Shown here in pieces: positions 27,903 to 37,638 of a DNA stretch of 64,000 nucleotides. Both the position numbers and the translations under genes were made by a program. The DNA lies in the NCBI GenBank assembly GCA_021732975.1, contig JAKFWC010000024.1, positions 183,634 through 247,633 on the forward strand, read 5' to 3'. The stretch is from Planctomycetaceae bacterium (GTDB taxonomy: Bacteria > Planctomycetota > Planctomycetia > Planctomycetales > Planctomycetaceae). Numbering within the stretch: position 1 is the first letter of the stretch; every line of letters starts with the position of its first letter. The notes under the pieces were generated by a model that did not search any database, was not told where the DNA came from, and saw only the letters and a program-made list of their open reading frames with translations.

Positions 27903-29831
27903 GTGCGTTCTGTGCTGTCCCTCGCCATTGTCGTTGGATTCGCGTCTTCTGTGGTCGCCGAAGAGCCAACGCTGGCCCCATTGCTCTATCGCCATCCCGG
28001 TTTGACGGTCGACCTCAGCGTCGGTCTGTGGGCATTCCCGGTGGCGTATGATCATGACGCGGACGGGGATCTCGACCTCATCGTCGGTTGCCCGGACAAA
28101 CCGCAGAACGGCGTGTGGATCTTTGAGAACCCCGGTCCGAAGGGTGAAAAGCATCCCGTCTTCAAACCGCCACGGAAATGGGGCGGGCCGGCACCGAGTT
28201 ATCTCACGCTCTCATGGGTGAACGGTCAACCGCGAATGCTCGGCAGCCACCGGGAATACACCAACTTCGCCACGGGAGATTGGAAGACCACGCGCGAGTT
28301 GTACCCGCGCGATCGTGTTGCCCCCATCAAGTATCTGCGGTCCAACACCTGGCACATCGTGGACTACAACGGCGACGGCAAGCACGACCTCATCGTTGGC
28401 CATGACAGTTGGGATCACTTCGGCTCCTTCGACACGAACGACTGGTGGAAAAAATACGACGCCCAAGGCCACTGGCACGGCAGCAGTCTCCGCGGCCAGG
28501 TTTACTGGCTGAAAAACGACGGGACCGACGATAAGCCGAAGTATGCCAATGCCGTCCCCATCATGGCCGGCAGCGTCGCCGTGGAAACCTACGGTGCTCC
28601 CACCCCGCAGTTCGCGGACTTCGATAGTGACGGTGATCTCGATCTCGTCTGCGGCGAGTTCCTCGACGGTTTTACCTACTACCACAACATCGGCACGCGG
28701 ACCGAACCGAAGTATGCCGACGGTGTATGCTTGCCGCACCGCATGGACTTGCAGATGGTCGTCCCGCACGCCGTCGATTGGGACGGTGACGGCGATGTCG
28801 ATCTGCTCGTCGGTGATGAAGACGGCCGGGTCGCGCTGATCGAACACACGGGCAAGATCGACAACGGTGTGCCAACGTTCCTGCCGCCGTTCTATTTGCA
28901 GCAGGAAGCGGACCAGATCGATGCCGGGGCACTCGCGACACCGATTGGCTGCGACTGGGATGGTGACGGCGATGAGGACATCGTCTGCGGCAACACCGCC
29001 GGATATTTCCTGTTCTATGAGAATCTCAGCGGACCGAAAGTCGCCGAGCCGAAATGGGCCGCCGCCGTGAAACTGGAAGCAGACGGAAAGCCGTTCCGCA
29101 TCATGGCCGGGCCGAATGGTTCGATCCAAGGCCCCGCGGAAGCGAAGTGGGGTTACACCACGTTAAGCGTCGCCGATTGGGATGTCGATGGCGATCTTGA
29201 CATTGTTTTCAACAGCATCTGGGGCCGGGTCGAATGGTTACAGAACAGTGGCACGAAGACAAAACCGAAGCTGATGGCTCCCACAAATGTCGTTGTCGAA
29301 TGGAACGGCATGCCCCCCAAACCGGCATGGACGTGGTGGACGCCGCATTATGAGGAACTCGCGACGCAGTGGCGGACGACGCCGGTCGCCGTGGATTGGA
29401 ACAACGACACACGGCCCGACCTGATTATGCAGGACCACGAAGGCTTTCTCACCTTCTGGGAACGTCGTAAAGACGGAAAGCTCTCACCGCCCCAGCGGGT
29501 GTTACTGAACGAAGCTGGGGAACCGTTACGGTTCAATGCGGGACTCGGCGGCCGCAGCGGTCGACGGAAACTGTGCGTCACCGACTGGGACGGCGACGGC
29601 CAACTCGACATCCTCGCCAACAGCCAGAACTCCGCATTTCATCGGCAACTCGAACACCGCGACGGCAGTTGGACGTTCGCCGCGCCGGTCAACGTCAGCG
29701 ACCGCAACATCGAAGGCCACGACACCAGTCCGACCACCATCGACTGGGACGGCAACAGCGTCCGCGACCTGCTCATCGGGGCCGAAGATGGCCGGTTATA
29801 TTTTTTGAGGAATCCCCAAGCCCTGAAGTAA
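27903..29831 (+). CDS. Secreted FG-GAP/VCBS repeat beta-propeller protein
   Basis: A 642-aa protein. GTG 27903, with AAAGG upstream, gives a signal peptide (VRSVLSLAIVVGFASSVVAE). At least seven calcium-binding DxDxDGDxD-type loops recur, for example DHDADGDLDL, DYNGDGKHDL, DFDSDGDLDL, DWDGDGDVDL, DWDGDGDEDI, DWDVDGDLDI and DWDGDGQLDI. This fits an integrin-like beta-propeller of the FG-GAP/VCBS family located outside the cell or in the periplasm. Such proteins are abundant in planctomycetes and are thought to bind ligands or surfaces; no enzymatic domain is visible. The DUF1501 gene follows after 136 bp in the same direction. Confidence 0.88.
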   Translation: MRSVLSLAIVVGFASSVVAEEPTLAPLLYRHPGLTVDLSVGLWAFPVAYDHDADGDLDLIVGCPDKPQNGVWIFENPGPKGEKHPVFKPPRKWGGPAPSYLTLSWVNGQPRMLGSHREYTNFATGDWKTTRELYPRDRVAPIKYLRSNTWHIVDYNGDGKHDLIVGHDSWDHFGSFDTNDWWKKYDAQGHWHGSSLRGQVYWLKNDGTDDKPKYANAVPIMAGSVAVETYGAPTPQFADFDSDGDLDLVCGEFLDGFTYYHNIGTRTEPKYADGVCLPHRMDLQMVVPHAVDWDGDGDVDLLVGDEDGRVALIEHTGKIDNGVPTFLPPFYLQQEADQIDAGALATPIGCDWDGDGDEDIVCGNTAGYFLFYENLSGPKVAEPKWAAAVKLEADGKPFRIMAGPNGSIQGPAEAKWGYTTLSVADWDVDGDLDIVFNSIWGRVEWLQNSGTKTKPKLMAPTNVVVEWNGMPPKPAWTWWTPHYEELATQWRTTPVAVDWNNDTRPDLIMQDHEGFLTFWERRKDGKLSPPQRVLLNEAGEPLRFNAGLGGRSGRRKLCVTDWDGDGQLDILANSQNSAFHRQLEHRDGSWTFAAPVNVSDRNIEGHDTSPTTIDWDGNSVRDLLIGAEDGRLYFLRNPQALK

Positions 29832-29967
29832 CGACCACCCTCTTGCCGCTTTGCGAAATCCCGACGGGTTCAACTTCACTTTCCGTACTGGACTCGGTGA
29901 TACCAATCCCGTCATAGTGAATATCGTTCTCAGAAATTAATCGACATTGCGTTTGGACCGTCGCCCC

Positions 29968-31398
29968 ATGTCCCACTGTCAGCACTTTGCTCCCGCGCCG
30001 CGGAATCGTCGCCAATTCCTCGCCCAAACCGCGTGCGGCTTCGGCGGCGTGGTGTTGACAGCCTTGGCACATGATCGCGCTTATGGTGCGGCAACGATTG
30101 ATGCCGGGTCGCTGGCCCCTCGGATACCGATGCGGCCCGCGACGGCAAAGAACGTCATCTTTCTCTACATGGACGGCGGGCCGTCGCAGATGGATCTGTT
30201 TGATCCCAAGCCGCGGCTGGACGCCGAGCATGGGCATCCGATCAAGGTGAAGGTCCAGCCGACGCAGTTCAACAACGTGGGGACCGTGCTCAAGTCGCCG
30301 TGGCTGTTCGCGAACTACGGCGAATCGGGCCTGCCGATGAGCACGATCATCCCGCATATCGGTCGCCATGCGGATGACATCTGCGTGATCCGCTCGATGA
30401 CATCGGCGTTCTCGGAACACACCAACGCGAACTATTTCCTGCATACCGGGCACGGGTTGCAGGGGCGACCGAGCATGGGGGCGTGGGTCTCGTATGGACT
30501 GGGGACCGAATGCCGCAATTTGCCGGGCTTCATCGTCCTCAATGGCGGCCTGATTCCTCCCGGCGGCCTCGACTGCTTCCACAACGGCTTCTTACCCGCA
30601 ACGCATCAGGGCTCGATCTTCAAGCCCGGTCAGTCATTGGTAGCAGACCTGGAGCGCACGGAAGCGACGGTCTCGGCACAGTCCCGCAAACTCGGTTTGA
30701 TGCGGCAACTGGATCGCAACGTGGTCTCACAACTGGGCGGTCACGGTGAGTTGGAATCGGCGATCGCGAATTACGAACTCGCCTTCCGGATGCAGACCGC
30801 GGTTCCCGATCTCGCCGACATCTCGCAGGAATCGAAAGCCACACAGGAGTTGTATGGACTTTTCGCTGACTACGAGCAGACTCGCATCTACGGCCGCAAC
30901 TGTCTCATTGCCCGGCGATTGGTTGAACGCGGCGTGCGGTTCATCGAGTTGACCTGTCCCGGCGTGGGAGTGGACCGCTGGGACCAGCATCAGGGTCTGA
31001 AAGAAGGCCACGAACGGAATTGTCGGGCGGTTGATCAACCGATCGGTGGACTACTCAGCGATCTCAAAGCCCGCGGGTTGCTCGATGAAACACTGGTGAT
31101 CTTCGCTGGGGAATTCGGGCGGACGCCGATGGCGCAGGGGTCGGACGGCCGCGATCACAACCCGTTCGGCTATTCGATCTGGATGGCGGGCGGCGGTGTG
31201 AAGGGAGGCTTGGCGTATGGAGCAACCGATGACTACGGTTACCACGCGATCGACAAGAAGCTCGAAATGCACGACATGCACGCGACCATGCTGCATCTGC
31301 TGGGGATCGAGCACACGCGGTTGACGGTCCGTTTCGGCGGGCGAGATATGCGGCTGACGGATGTCTTCGGGCATGTAGTGACAGATATCATTGCGTGA
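29968..31398 (+). CDS. Tat-exported DUF1501 (sulfatase-like) protein
   Basis: A 476-aa member of the DUF1501 family. I chose ATG 29968 over TTG 29947; it gives a Tat signal (RNRRQFLAQTACGFGGVV). Conserved landmarks are NVIFLYMDGGPSQMDLFDPKP, RWDQHQ, FAGEFGRTPMAQG, GRDHNP and the C-terminal HATMLHLLGIEHTRL. The fold is related to alkaline phosphatases and sulfatases, but the reaction is not established. In planctomycetes these genes usually sit beside DUF1549/DUF1553 cytochrome-like genes; none is present here. The neighbour is the FG-GAP protein. Confidence 0.92.
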   Translation: MSHCQHFAPAPRNRRQFLAQTACGFGGVVLTALAHDRAYGAATIDAGSLAPRIPMRPATAKNVIFLYMDGGPSQMDLFDPKPRLDAEHGHPIKVKVQPTQFNNVGTVLKSPWLFANYGESGLPMSTIIPHIGRHADDICVIRSMTSAFSEHTNANYFLHTGHGLQGRPSMGAWVSYGLGTECRNLPGFIVLNGGLIPPGGLDCFHNGFLPATHQGSIFKPGQSLVADLERTEATVSAQSRKLGLMRQLDRNVVSQLGGHGELESAIANYELAFRMQTAVPDLADISQESKATQELYGLFADYEQTRIYGRNCLIARRLVERGVRFIELTCPGVGVDRWDQHQGLKEGHERNCRAVDQPIGGLLSDLKARGLLDETLVIFAGEFGRTPMAQGSDGRDHNPFGYSIWMAGGGVKGGLAYGATDDYGYHAIDKKLEMHDMHATMLHLLGIEHTRLTVRFGGRDMRLTDVFGHVVTDIIA

Positions 31399-31409
31399 GC
31401 CTCTTGTTC

Positions 31410-31528
31410 TGCGCGGGTCTCCCGACTCCGCACAAAAGCCGACCGTAGGTCTCCACGAATAGGCAAGCCGGGTTGAACGTTTGGGAGACCTTCGGTCACA
31501 CACTGTGCGGGGTCGGGAGACCCGCGCA
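31410..31528. repeat. Nested inverted repeat, GCGCGGGTCTCCCGAC type
   Basis: The outer arms 31410-31433 and 31505-31528 match over 24 bases with one mismatch (arm begins TGCGCGGGTCTCCCGAC). An inner pair (GACCGTAGGTCTCC and GGGAGACCTTCGGTC) is nested inside with one mismatch. It lies between two convergent genes (DUF1501 and Xer), where it may end both transcripts. Confidence 0.75.
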
Positions 31529-31539
31529 CAACGAAGACC

Positions 31540-32466
31540 TCACTCGTCCGCGAGGGGTTTGCGGTTCTTCGCCGCGTGAGGATGCGCGTTCTCGTAAGTG
31601 TCGCGCAGCCGTTGTGTGCTGACGTGTGTGTAGATTTGCGTGGTTGTCAGGCTCTTGTGGCCGAGCATTTCCTGCACGGCACGCAAGTCGGCACCACCGT
31701 CCAGCAAATGCGTGGCGAAGGTGTGCCGCAGCGTGTGCGGGGATGTCTGTCTGTCGAGTCCCGTTTCCTTGAGATACTTTTCGATCATCCGACCCACGCT
31801 GCGGGTGGTCAGCCGGGTGCCGAAACGGTTGAGAAAGACCGCGGCGCGATCATCCGGACCGGCGTTGTCGGCGGGGCGACGGACTTCCAGCCAGCGCAAG
31901 ATTGCTTTGGATGCGTAACGTCCAACGGGTGCAATCCGCTCTTTCTTGCCCTTGCCGTAGACGCGCAGAATGTTGGCGTCGCGATCCCAGTGATCGATGT
32001 TCAATCCGACGAGTTCCGCGACACGTAGTCCGGCGGAGTACATCGTTTCGAGCAAAGCGCGGTCGCGCAGTCCTTCGGCATCATTGGCTGGAGGTGCTTC
32101 CAGCAATTGCGAGATCTGTTCCGTCGTCAGGAAATGCGGCAGCTTGCGGCCGGTCCGTGGCGTTCGCAGCGCTTTTGCCGGATTCGATGCGACGAGGCCT
32201 TCGCGCTGGCAATACCGCAGGAAACTCCGCAGGCATGCCAGCCGTCGGGCAATCGTGGTCTTGGCGTACGTGCATTCGTGCAGATACGCGACATAACCGC
32301 GCAGGGTGGCAATGTCGAGTTGGGCGAGATTGTCCGCGCCGCCGCAACGGTCCTGCAGATAATCGAACAGACTGCGGAAGTCTTCGCTATACGACTTGAG
32401 CGTCAGTTCCGAGGCATTCCGCTCGATTTTGAGATAGCGGAGAAAGCCGTCAATGGCATCGTGCAT
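31540..32466 (-). CDS. xerC: Tyrosine recombinase XerC/XerD
   Basis: A 308-aa site-specific recombinase. The N-terminal SAM-like domain spans about residues 1-90. The catalytic set is complete: Arg148 (AGLRVAEL), Lys172 or Lys174 (GKGKKER), His244 and Arg247 (HTLRHTF), His270 (LGHKSL) and the nucleophile Tyr279 (QIYTHV). Xer enzymes resolve chromosome dimers at dif during division, usually as a XerC/XerD pair; by sequence alone I cannot say which one this is. A conserved small gene lies 19 bp upstream and is probably cotranscribed. No integrase-type mobile element surrounds it. Confidence 0.93.
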   Translation of the reverse strand: MHDAIDGFLRYLKIERNASELTLKSYSEDFRSLFDYLQDRCGGADNLAQLDIATLRGYVAYLHECTYAKTTIARRLACLRSFLRYCQREGLVASNPAKALRTPRTGRKLPHFLTTEQISQLLEAPPANDAEGLRDRALLETMYSAGLRVAELVGLNIDHWDRDANILRVYGKGKKERIAPVGRYASKAILRWLEVRRPADNAGPDDRAAVFLNRFGTRLTTRSVGRMIEKYLKETGLDRQTSPHTLRHTFATHLLDGGADLRAVQEMLGHKSLTTTQIYTHVSTQRLRDTYENAHPHAAKNRKPLADE

Positions 32467-32485
32467 AGCGTCACGTCATTCGACG

Positions 32486-32728
32486 TTATTGTTCCGTCGC
32501 CTTTTCGCGTCGGAAGTGGGGCCGCGGGCTGCCGTCGGCGGTTTCGGACCGCAGCTTGGCAATCCGCTGGCTCATCACGGCGGCGTCATACCAAGTGAAA
32601 CTCAAGTTCGGATCGGCGGCGTACTGGCCCATGGTCCGGAGCAGTTGATCCGCGCTTTCGTCATCGTACAGGAAGACGTATCGCTCTTCGCCTTTGATCA
32701 GCGCCAGCACATTCACGCCACGTTGCAT
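32486..32728 (-). CDS. Small conserved hypothetical protein upstream of xer
   Basis: An 80-aa soluble protein (MQRGVNVLALIKGEERYVFLY at the start) with a basic C-terminal tail. The core YVFLYDDES ... LLRTMGQYAADPNLSFTWYDAAV looks like a compact alpha/beta domain. It ends 19 bp before the xer start, so it is likely the first gene of that transcript. I recall similar small proteins in other planctomycetes but know no function. Confidence 0.65.
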   Translation of the reverse strand: MQRGVNVLALIKGEERYVFLYDDESADQLLRTMGQYAADPNLSFTWYDAAVMSQRIAKLRSETADGSPRPHFRREKATEQ

Positions 32729-32853
32729 GGAACTGCCTTCCTGGTCGGTAACGATTGCACTGCCGTGAGTTTCGGCGGCGAACCGTTCGGTCTGCGTCCT
32801 TCGCTGATTTCTCTATCGGCGAAAGACCGGGTTTTCTGATAACTCGTTTCCAC

Positions 32854-32875
32854 CCCACGGAAGGCATTCCGTGGG
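32854..32875. repeat. Hairpin repeat (CCCACGGAA type) after the lipoprotein gene
   Basis: CCCACGGAA (32854-32862) pairs with TTCCGTGGG (32867-32875) around GGCA. It lies 17 bp past the end of the minus-strand lipoprotein gene and probably ends that transcript. Confidence 0.7.
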
Positions 32876-32892
32876 CTTCTTTGACGATTGCA

Positions 32893-33969
32893 TCACCGAT
32901 ACCGTCGCATCTTCACCACGACCCGTCGTTTTGCTTCACCGCCGTGCAGTTGCAGCATTTCCACCACCATCACATGCGAGGTGAAACGGATAAAATCTTC
33001 GCTCCGGCTGAGATAACCTTGCCATCCCCCACTGCGAAGATCGCCGCCGAGTTCTACGTAATCGCGCAACTTCGCCGTCAGTTGTGGGTCGGCACCATCG
33101 AACATCCGAGTGTACGACATTAACGGTAACCGCGGGTCGAAGACCGGGTTTCCAGCCTGCGTTTGAAACCCTGGTGTCGGTGGCCCCAGCAACGGCACAG
33201 GTGCGACAAGGCTGGGTGTCAGAGGTGGAGGCGGGAGCGCCGGAAGTTCTTCAAGGGCGTCAACCGGTGGTTCACTGGTCACTTGCGTTGAGTCGGTGAC
33301 GGGCGCCGCTTCGATCAATCGCCGCGGCGAGGTTTCCCTTTCGGAAGCAGAGTTCCAACGGAAATACCTCCCCCACGTTCCCCACGGATTCCAGAGCGTC
33401 TGCCGGTCTTCATCCGGCGACTGCATCCGCATCACGGGCTGAGCCGGCGGGCAAACTTCCGGTTCTTTTTTCCACAGCGAGCGTTTTTTTCGCGGCATGG
33501 CCCACTGGCGTCCGTCCTCATAGACCGGCACGCCCGGCGCGAAGGTCCATTCGTGCGGGGAATACCACGAGACCTGCATGCCGATCCGGGGCGGATAATA
33601 CGGCGAGTAATCCGTAATCGCCCCGACTACAATTGCGTCCACATGCAGGATTTCCGCGAGTTTCAGCGCGTCGTCCCGGCCGCTCATTTCGAGTTTGTGG
33701 TCGTGAATCGCCTGTTCGACGACACCGACGGGAACCACCTGAAAACCAGGCGTCTTCTGGAGTTCAGTAAAATATGCCTGGGCAAACCGCCGCCCGTCGA
33801 CGGATCGCTCTTCGCTCAGATTGAAAAACGGCGTCACCGCGACGGTTGTCAGCCCGTTCACGGGATTGGTCACTCCCACGTCGAACATCACGCAGCCGGA
33901 GAGGGCTGCGCAAAGGACGCCGAATATGAACATTCCCACACTGCGCACGATGGCCCGCCTTGAGAACAA
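32893..33969 (-). CDS. Lipoprotein with CsgG/TolB-N-like domain
   Basis: A 358-aa protein starting at TTG 33969, with GGATAGGGGG just upstream; an internal ATG at 33933 is the alternative. The lipobox ALSGC puts the lipidated Cys at residue 26. Residues about 40-125 (TTVAVTPFFNLS, DGRRFAQAYFTELQ, LKLAEILHVDAIVVGAITDY) resemble the small alpha/beta domain of CsgG/GNA1162-type lipoproteins. A Pro-rich segment spans about 225-275. The C-terminus has TRMFDGADPQLTAKLRDYVEL and a basic end. It likely sits in the outer membrane facing the periplasm; no curli-type genes are nearby. Confidence 0.75.
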   Translation of the reverse strand: MFSRRAIVRSVGMFIFGVLCAALSGCVMFDVGVTNPVNGLTTVAVTPFFNLSEERSVDGRRFAQAYFTELQKTPGFQVVPVGVVEQAIHDHKLEMSGRDDALKLAEILHVDAIVVGAITDYSPYYPPRIGMQVSWYSPHEWTFAPGVPVYEDGRQWAMPRKKRSLWKKEPEVCPPAQPVMRMQSPDEDRQTLWNPWGTWGRYFRWNSASERETSPRRLIEAAPVTDSTQVTSEPPVDALEELPALPPPPLTPSLVAPVPLLGPPTPGFQTQAGNPVFDPRLPLMSYTRMFDGADPQLTAKLRDYVELGGDLRSGGWQGYLSRSEDFIRFTSHVMVVEMLQLHGGEAKRRVVVKMRRYR

Positions 33970-34222
33970 TTCCCCCTATCCGCATTATCGGCAATCCCTA
34001 CGCATTCACTTCAATCAGAAAAGTCTGCCATTGGGAATTGAGAGGCTGTTTTCAAAAGGGAAGGCGAGTCTCCTGCCGAGCTCCGAGCGATTCACCACGA
34101 TGGGGCAACCAGCGGCTCAGCGGAAACTTCGCTTCCCAAACAGCGGCACAGGCTCTTAAACACCGAGATGAGAAGGCGGCATTCCCATCCCGCGGCGGTT
34201 CTGCCATACTCGCCGCCCTATT

Positions 34223-35182
34223 ATGATGAGCGATAATCCCACGATCATGGCGACGCTCGAGGATCGTCCTCCAGTGTTCACATCCCACGAGCCTGCGGCT
34301 TCAGTTGCCGTCCATACTTCGTACGACGGCTCCAATGTCGTCTACCGGATGCTCCGCCTGGAGACATGGGGACCGGCGTTGATGAATCTGGGGTACTACC
34401 CCTTCCGCGGTCCCTTCGCCACGCTGAATGTCGTCGTCAATCTGGAGCTGGCCCAGCGACAATTGGTCATGAAGTCGCTCAAATTGCTCGGTGTGAAGCC
34501 CGAGCATCACGTGCTCGATCTCGCCTGCGGTCGAGGGAAAAGCTCGTTCATCATTCATTGTCTGCATCCCGGCACCACGGTCGTCGGGATGGATTTGCTA
34601 GACCGTAACATCGCGGTTGCGAATGCGCTCTTCGATCACCTGCCGGGGCTGTCTTACGTTAACGGGGACGTGACCAATCTCCAGTTTGCGGATGGTTCAT
34701 TCGACAGGATGCTCTGCCTCGAAGCGGCGTTTCACTTCCCCAACCGCGCCAAATTTCTGCAAGAAGCCTACCGTGTGCTGCGACCGGGCGGGCGGATTGT
34801 GGTAGTGGACTTCGCGTGGAAGACCGAGGCCCACCGCGAAAGTCTCGACGATCCGGAAACGCGTCTTGTGCGCGAAATCTGGCAGTGGGACGATTTCTTC
34901 TCCATCGCTGACTATGAGCACGCCGCGGTCGAGGCCGGGTTCAAGATCAAATCGACGCACGATTGGACCTCGCGCGTCTCGACGCCGATTCAAGCCGTGT
35001 TCCGTTGTCTGTCGAATCTCGGCAATCACTCGTGGGGTCGCCGGTTTCTGGAGTGGCGGAACCCCCTCTACCGTTCCATCAGCCCCGCCGACTGGAAAGC
35101 GCTCGACGAAGCCGTCCATGCACACCAGCACGTTCGCAATAACTCGAACTACATGGTCTTCGTACTGGAAAAGCCGCAGTAA
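34223..35182 (+). CDS. Class I SAM-dependent methyltransferase (UbiE-like)
   Basis: A 319-aa methyltransferase. Motif I is LDLACGRGKSS (about residues 99-109), followed by GMDLLDRNIAVANA, the VNGDVTNLQFADGSFD region and PGGRIVVVDF. This arrangement fits the UbiE/sterol-methyltransferase group, acting on a lipid, quinone or polyketide. An N-terminal extension of about 80 residues with hydrophobic stretches may contact the membrane. The start could be 34223 or the adjacent ATG 34226. The next gene, 30 bp on, is the broken Clp N-domain gene. Confidence 0.87.
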   Translation: MMSDNPTIMATLEDRPPVFTSHEPAASVAVHTSYDGSNVVYRMLRLETWGPALMNLGYYPFRGPFATLNVVVNLELAQRQLVMKSLKLLGVKPEHHVLDLACGRGKSSFIIHCLHPGTTVVGMDLLDRNIAVANALFDHLPGLSYVNGDVTNLQFADGSFDRMLCLEAAFHFPNRAKFLQEAYRVLRPGGRIVVVDFAWKTEAHRESLDDPETRLVREIWQWDDFFSIADYEHAAVEAGFKIKSTHDWTSRVSTPIQAVFRCLSNLGNHSWGRRFLEWRNPLYRSISPADWKALDEAVHAHQHVRNNSNYMVFVLEKPQ

Positions 35183-35212
35183 GCAACGTGGTCCGCGGAG
35201 TCGGAGCATCCG

Positions 35213-35675
35213 ATGTACGAGCGTTGGACGGATCGATCGTGCACGGCAGGTCTTGCAACTGGCGAACGAACTCGTCCGTCGTAACGGTCACGAATATTTG
35301 GGGAGCGGACATCTTCTGTGGGGACTGCTCGCGGAAGGCTCGGGGGTTGCCGCCAGCGTCCTTAAGAACTTCAAACTCAATCTGCGTGCGATCCAGCATT
35401 CTGTCGCAAGCAATTTTGAAAATGGTTCGCGCTTACGATCCGACTACGAAGAAACGCCCATGACCCCGCGGTTGAAGAATGTCATCGAGCATGCGGAGAA
35501 CGAACGTCGCCTGCTCCACCACAATTACGTCGGTACCGAGCACTTATTGCTGGGGTTGATCCGCGAACAGCACGGCCAGGCAGCTCAGTTGCTGGCGCGA
35601 TATCGCCTCGATCTGGATGCGGTGCGCGATGAAGTCCAGCGCGTCCTCGGCGATGGAATCACGCCCCCTGGTTGA
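35213..35675 (+). pseudogene. Clp N-domain protein with a 4-bp frameshifting duplication
   Basis: An ATG at 35213 with GGAG upstream begins MYERWTDR, the typical start of ClpC-type N-domains. The frame is then lost at the tandem GATCGATC (35231-35238). In the +1-shifted frame the protein continues at once as RARQVLQLANELVRRNGHEYLG with two Clp-N repeats (GHLLWGLLAEGSGVA and EHLLLGLIREQHGQA) to a stop at 35675. Removing one GATC joins the two parts into an intact ~152-aa adaptor-like protein without ATPase domains. So the gene is a recent pseudogene, a sequencing error, or a phase-variable locus. Clp N-domains normally bring substrates to ClpCP-type proteases. Confidence 0.8.
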
Positions 35676-35680
35676 TAATG

Positions 35681-37357
35681 CTACCGCGAAGAGAGCGGGA
35701 TGCTTTGCGGTGGCGACGGGTTCGACAATTGCTGTGCTTTCTCGACCAGTGTCAGAAACTCGACACGCTGACCACGCACATCGCTGCCACGAGCATGGGA
35801 CGCTAATTGAGTAACCGTGTCCCACGATGCGGTTCCTTTGTACTCGCTGTTGCGGAGCAGCATCCCCGCCATCGCCACGGCGGACGCGAAGCGAAAATCG
35901 GGACTCGCCGCGGCGAATTCCCGGCCGGTGTCGCGACCCACGAACTCGGCGAGTTCACTGCGGTCCGCGTCGGGGGCTTTGAATCGCAGTCGTAATTTCA
36001 TGATGTCCGCATTGGCTGGCACCGCTTGTTCTTGCGGAATCATTTCATACAACGCGGTGACACTATGCCCGGCCCCGATCTCGCCGGCGTCCTTCGCATC
36101 GTTCGCAAAATCCTGATTCTCCAGCCGTCGATTCTCGTAACCGATCAAGCGGTATCCCGCGATGTGCTGCTTTGCAAATTCGACTTGGATCTTCACATCC
36201 TTGGCGATGGTGACCAACGTACCGGAGAGTTCTTCCACGAGGGCTTTCTTCGCCTCGGCGATGCTGTCGATGTAGGCATAGTGGCCATTGCCGCGGTCGG
36301 CAAGGGTTTCGAGCTTCTTATCCTGCAGGTTCCCCATACCGAAACCGAGGACGGTGAGGAACACGCCCCGTTTGGCTTCCTGCGTGATGAGTTGTTCGAG
36401 TTCGCGTTCGCTGGAGACGCCGACGTTGAAGTCACCATCGGTGCAGAGAATCACGCGGTTCGCGCCGCCGTGAATTTTGTTCTCAGTCGCCGTTTGATAA
36501 GCAAGCCGGATGCCACCGGCGCCATTAGTCGACCCGCCTGCTTCGAGCCGATCGATCGCCGCAAGAATGTCGGTTTTGTGGCTCGCCGAAGTTGATGAGA
36601 GATTGACGTTTGCCGCCCCGGCATAGACTGTGATCGCGATGTGGTCTGCTTCGCCGAGTTGTTCGACGAGCAGTTTCAGCGACTGCTTTACCAACGGCAG
36701 CTTCTTCGGATGATTCATCGACCCGGAGACATCGATCAGAAAGACGAGATTGCACTGCGGCCGCGCGGCCGGGGCGATCTCGCGTCCCTTCAAGCCGATC
36801 TTTGCCAACCGATGGGCGGGGTTCCACGGACACCCGGCGATCTCCAGATGTGCGGAAAACGGACCGGTCGTCGCCGGGGGCAGCTCTTCGTAGCTGAAGT
36901 AATTCAACATTTCCTCAATACGAACGGCATGCACCGGCGGCAACTGTCCTTGCTGCAGAAATCGTCGCACGTTGCTGTAACTGGCCGTGTCGACATCGAT
37001 GGAAAACGTGCTGGTATCTTGTTGTGCGGTCGTGATGAAGCCGGGTTCGATGATTGGACGGTAACCTTCACCACTCGTATTCGTTTCCACGGGGCTTTGG
37101 CGAAAGAAGCGATCCGGAATCGTCTTGGATTCATCGCCGGCGGGGGCCGATTGCGGTGCCAGAGCGAAGGTACTCGCTTTCGCTTCCAAATCCGCCATCG
37201 GCAAGTACTCGGGAGTATGAGCGGGAGCCGACGCAGCGGTCACTCCTTCGGCGGGAGCCGCATACGATGCCGGTGCCGAGGATTTGTGAGGGGCTCCGTC
37301 AGCACAGCCAATGACGAGAGCGCATACGAAGAGCGATGCCCATCGGAAAGATGGCAT
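35681..37357 (-). CDS. VWA-domain lipoprotein (YfbK/DUF3520-like)
   Basis: A 558-aa protein. The signal peptide ends in a lipobox-like VIGC (Cys18). A YfbK-type N-terminal domain (about 95-180: DTSTFSIDVDTASYSNVRRFL) leads to a von Willebrand A domain (about 202-380) with the metal-dependent DVSGS site at 209-213 and CTDGDFNVG later. The C-terminal DUF3520-like domain spans about 385-545. VWA domains bind protein partners through a Mg2+ ion; the family is widespread in planctomycetes and its partner is not known. It is convergent with the Clp-N pseudogene, with only 5 bp between the ends. Confidence 0.9.
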   Translation of the reverse strand: MPSFRWASLFVCALVIGCADGAPHKSSAPASYAAPAEGVTAASAPAHTPEYLPMADLEAKASTFALAPQSAPAGDESKTIPDRFFRQSPVETNTSGEGYRPIIEPGFITTAQQDTSTFSIDVDTASYSNVRRFLQQGQLPPVHAVRIEEMLNYFSYEELPPATTGPFSAHLEIAGCPWNPAHRLAKIGLKGREIAPAARPQCNLVFLIDVSGSMNHPKKLPLVKQSLKLLVEQLGEADHIAITVYAGAANVNLSSTSASHKTDILAAIDRLEAGGSTNGAGGIRLAYQTATENKIHGGANRVILCTDGDFNVGVSSERELEQLITQEAKRGVFLTVLGFGMGNLQDKKLETLADRGNGHYAYIDSIAEAKKALVEELSGTLVTIAKDVKIQVEFAKQHIAGYRLIGYENRRLENQDFANDAKDAGEIGAGHSVTALYEMIPQEQAVPANADIMKLRLRFKAPDADRSELAEFVGRDTGREFAAASPDFRFASAVAMAGMLLRNSEYKGTASWDTVTQLASHARGSDVRGQRVEFLTLVEKAQQLSNPSPPQSIPLSSR

Positions 37358-37638
37358 GATGAAGTCCCTGAAGCAGGAAACGATTTGAGATCAGACGGTG
37401 CGCGTACGGAACGCTGCTAACACCACGCATCATCAAGAGCGGTGACGATGCCCCACAGACGTATGACGCGCGATCCGGGGATTTGTTCCCGAGAATCTTC
37501 GCGACAATTCTTGTAAACGGCATTCCCCGCGTCTGCATTGCAACCCCCTCTTGACACTCGACGCTTCGCACTTGACACTAAAGTGAGTCTCGATGCGTTG
37601 TCTCAATACATTGATCTCCAAACTGGGGAGAACTCGCC

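Noticed and set aside
31540..32466. Xer gene as sign of an integrative element
   Set aside because: The protein looks like a housekeeping XerC/D, with a conserved small gene upstream and no attachment-site repeats or cargo genes.
34866..35212. Upstream part of a 269-codon frame ending at 35675
   Set aside because: Only the part after about 35231 is Clp-N sequence; the earlier codons are a shadow of the methyltransferase gene.
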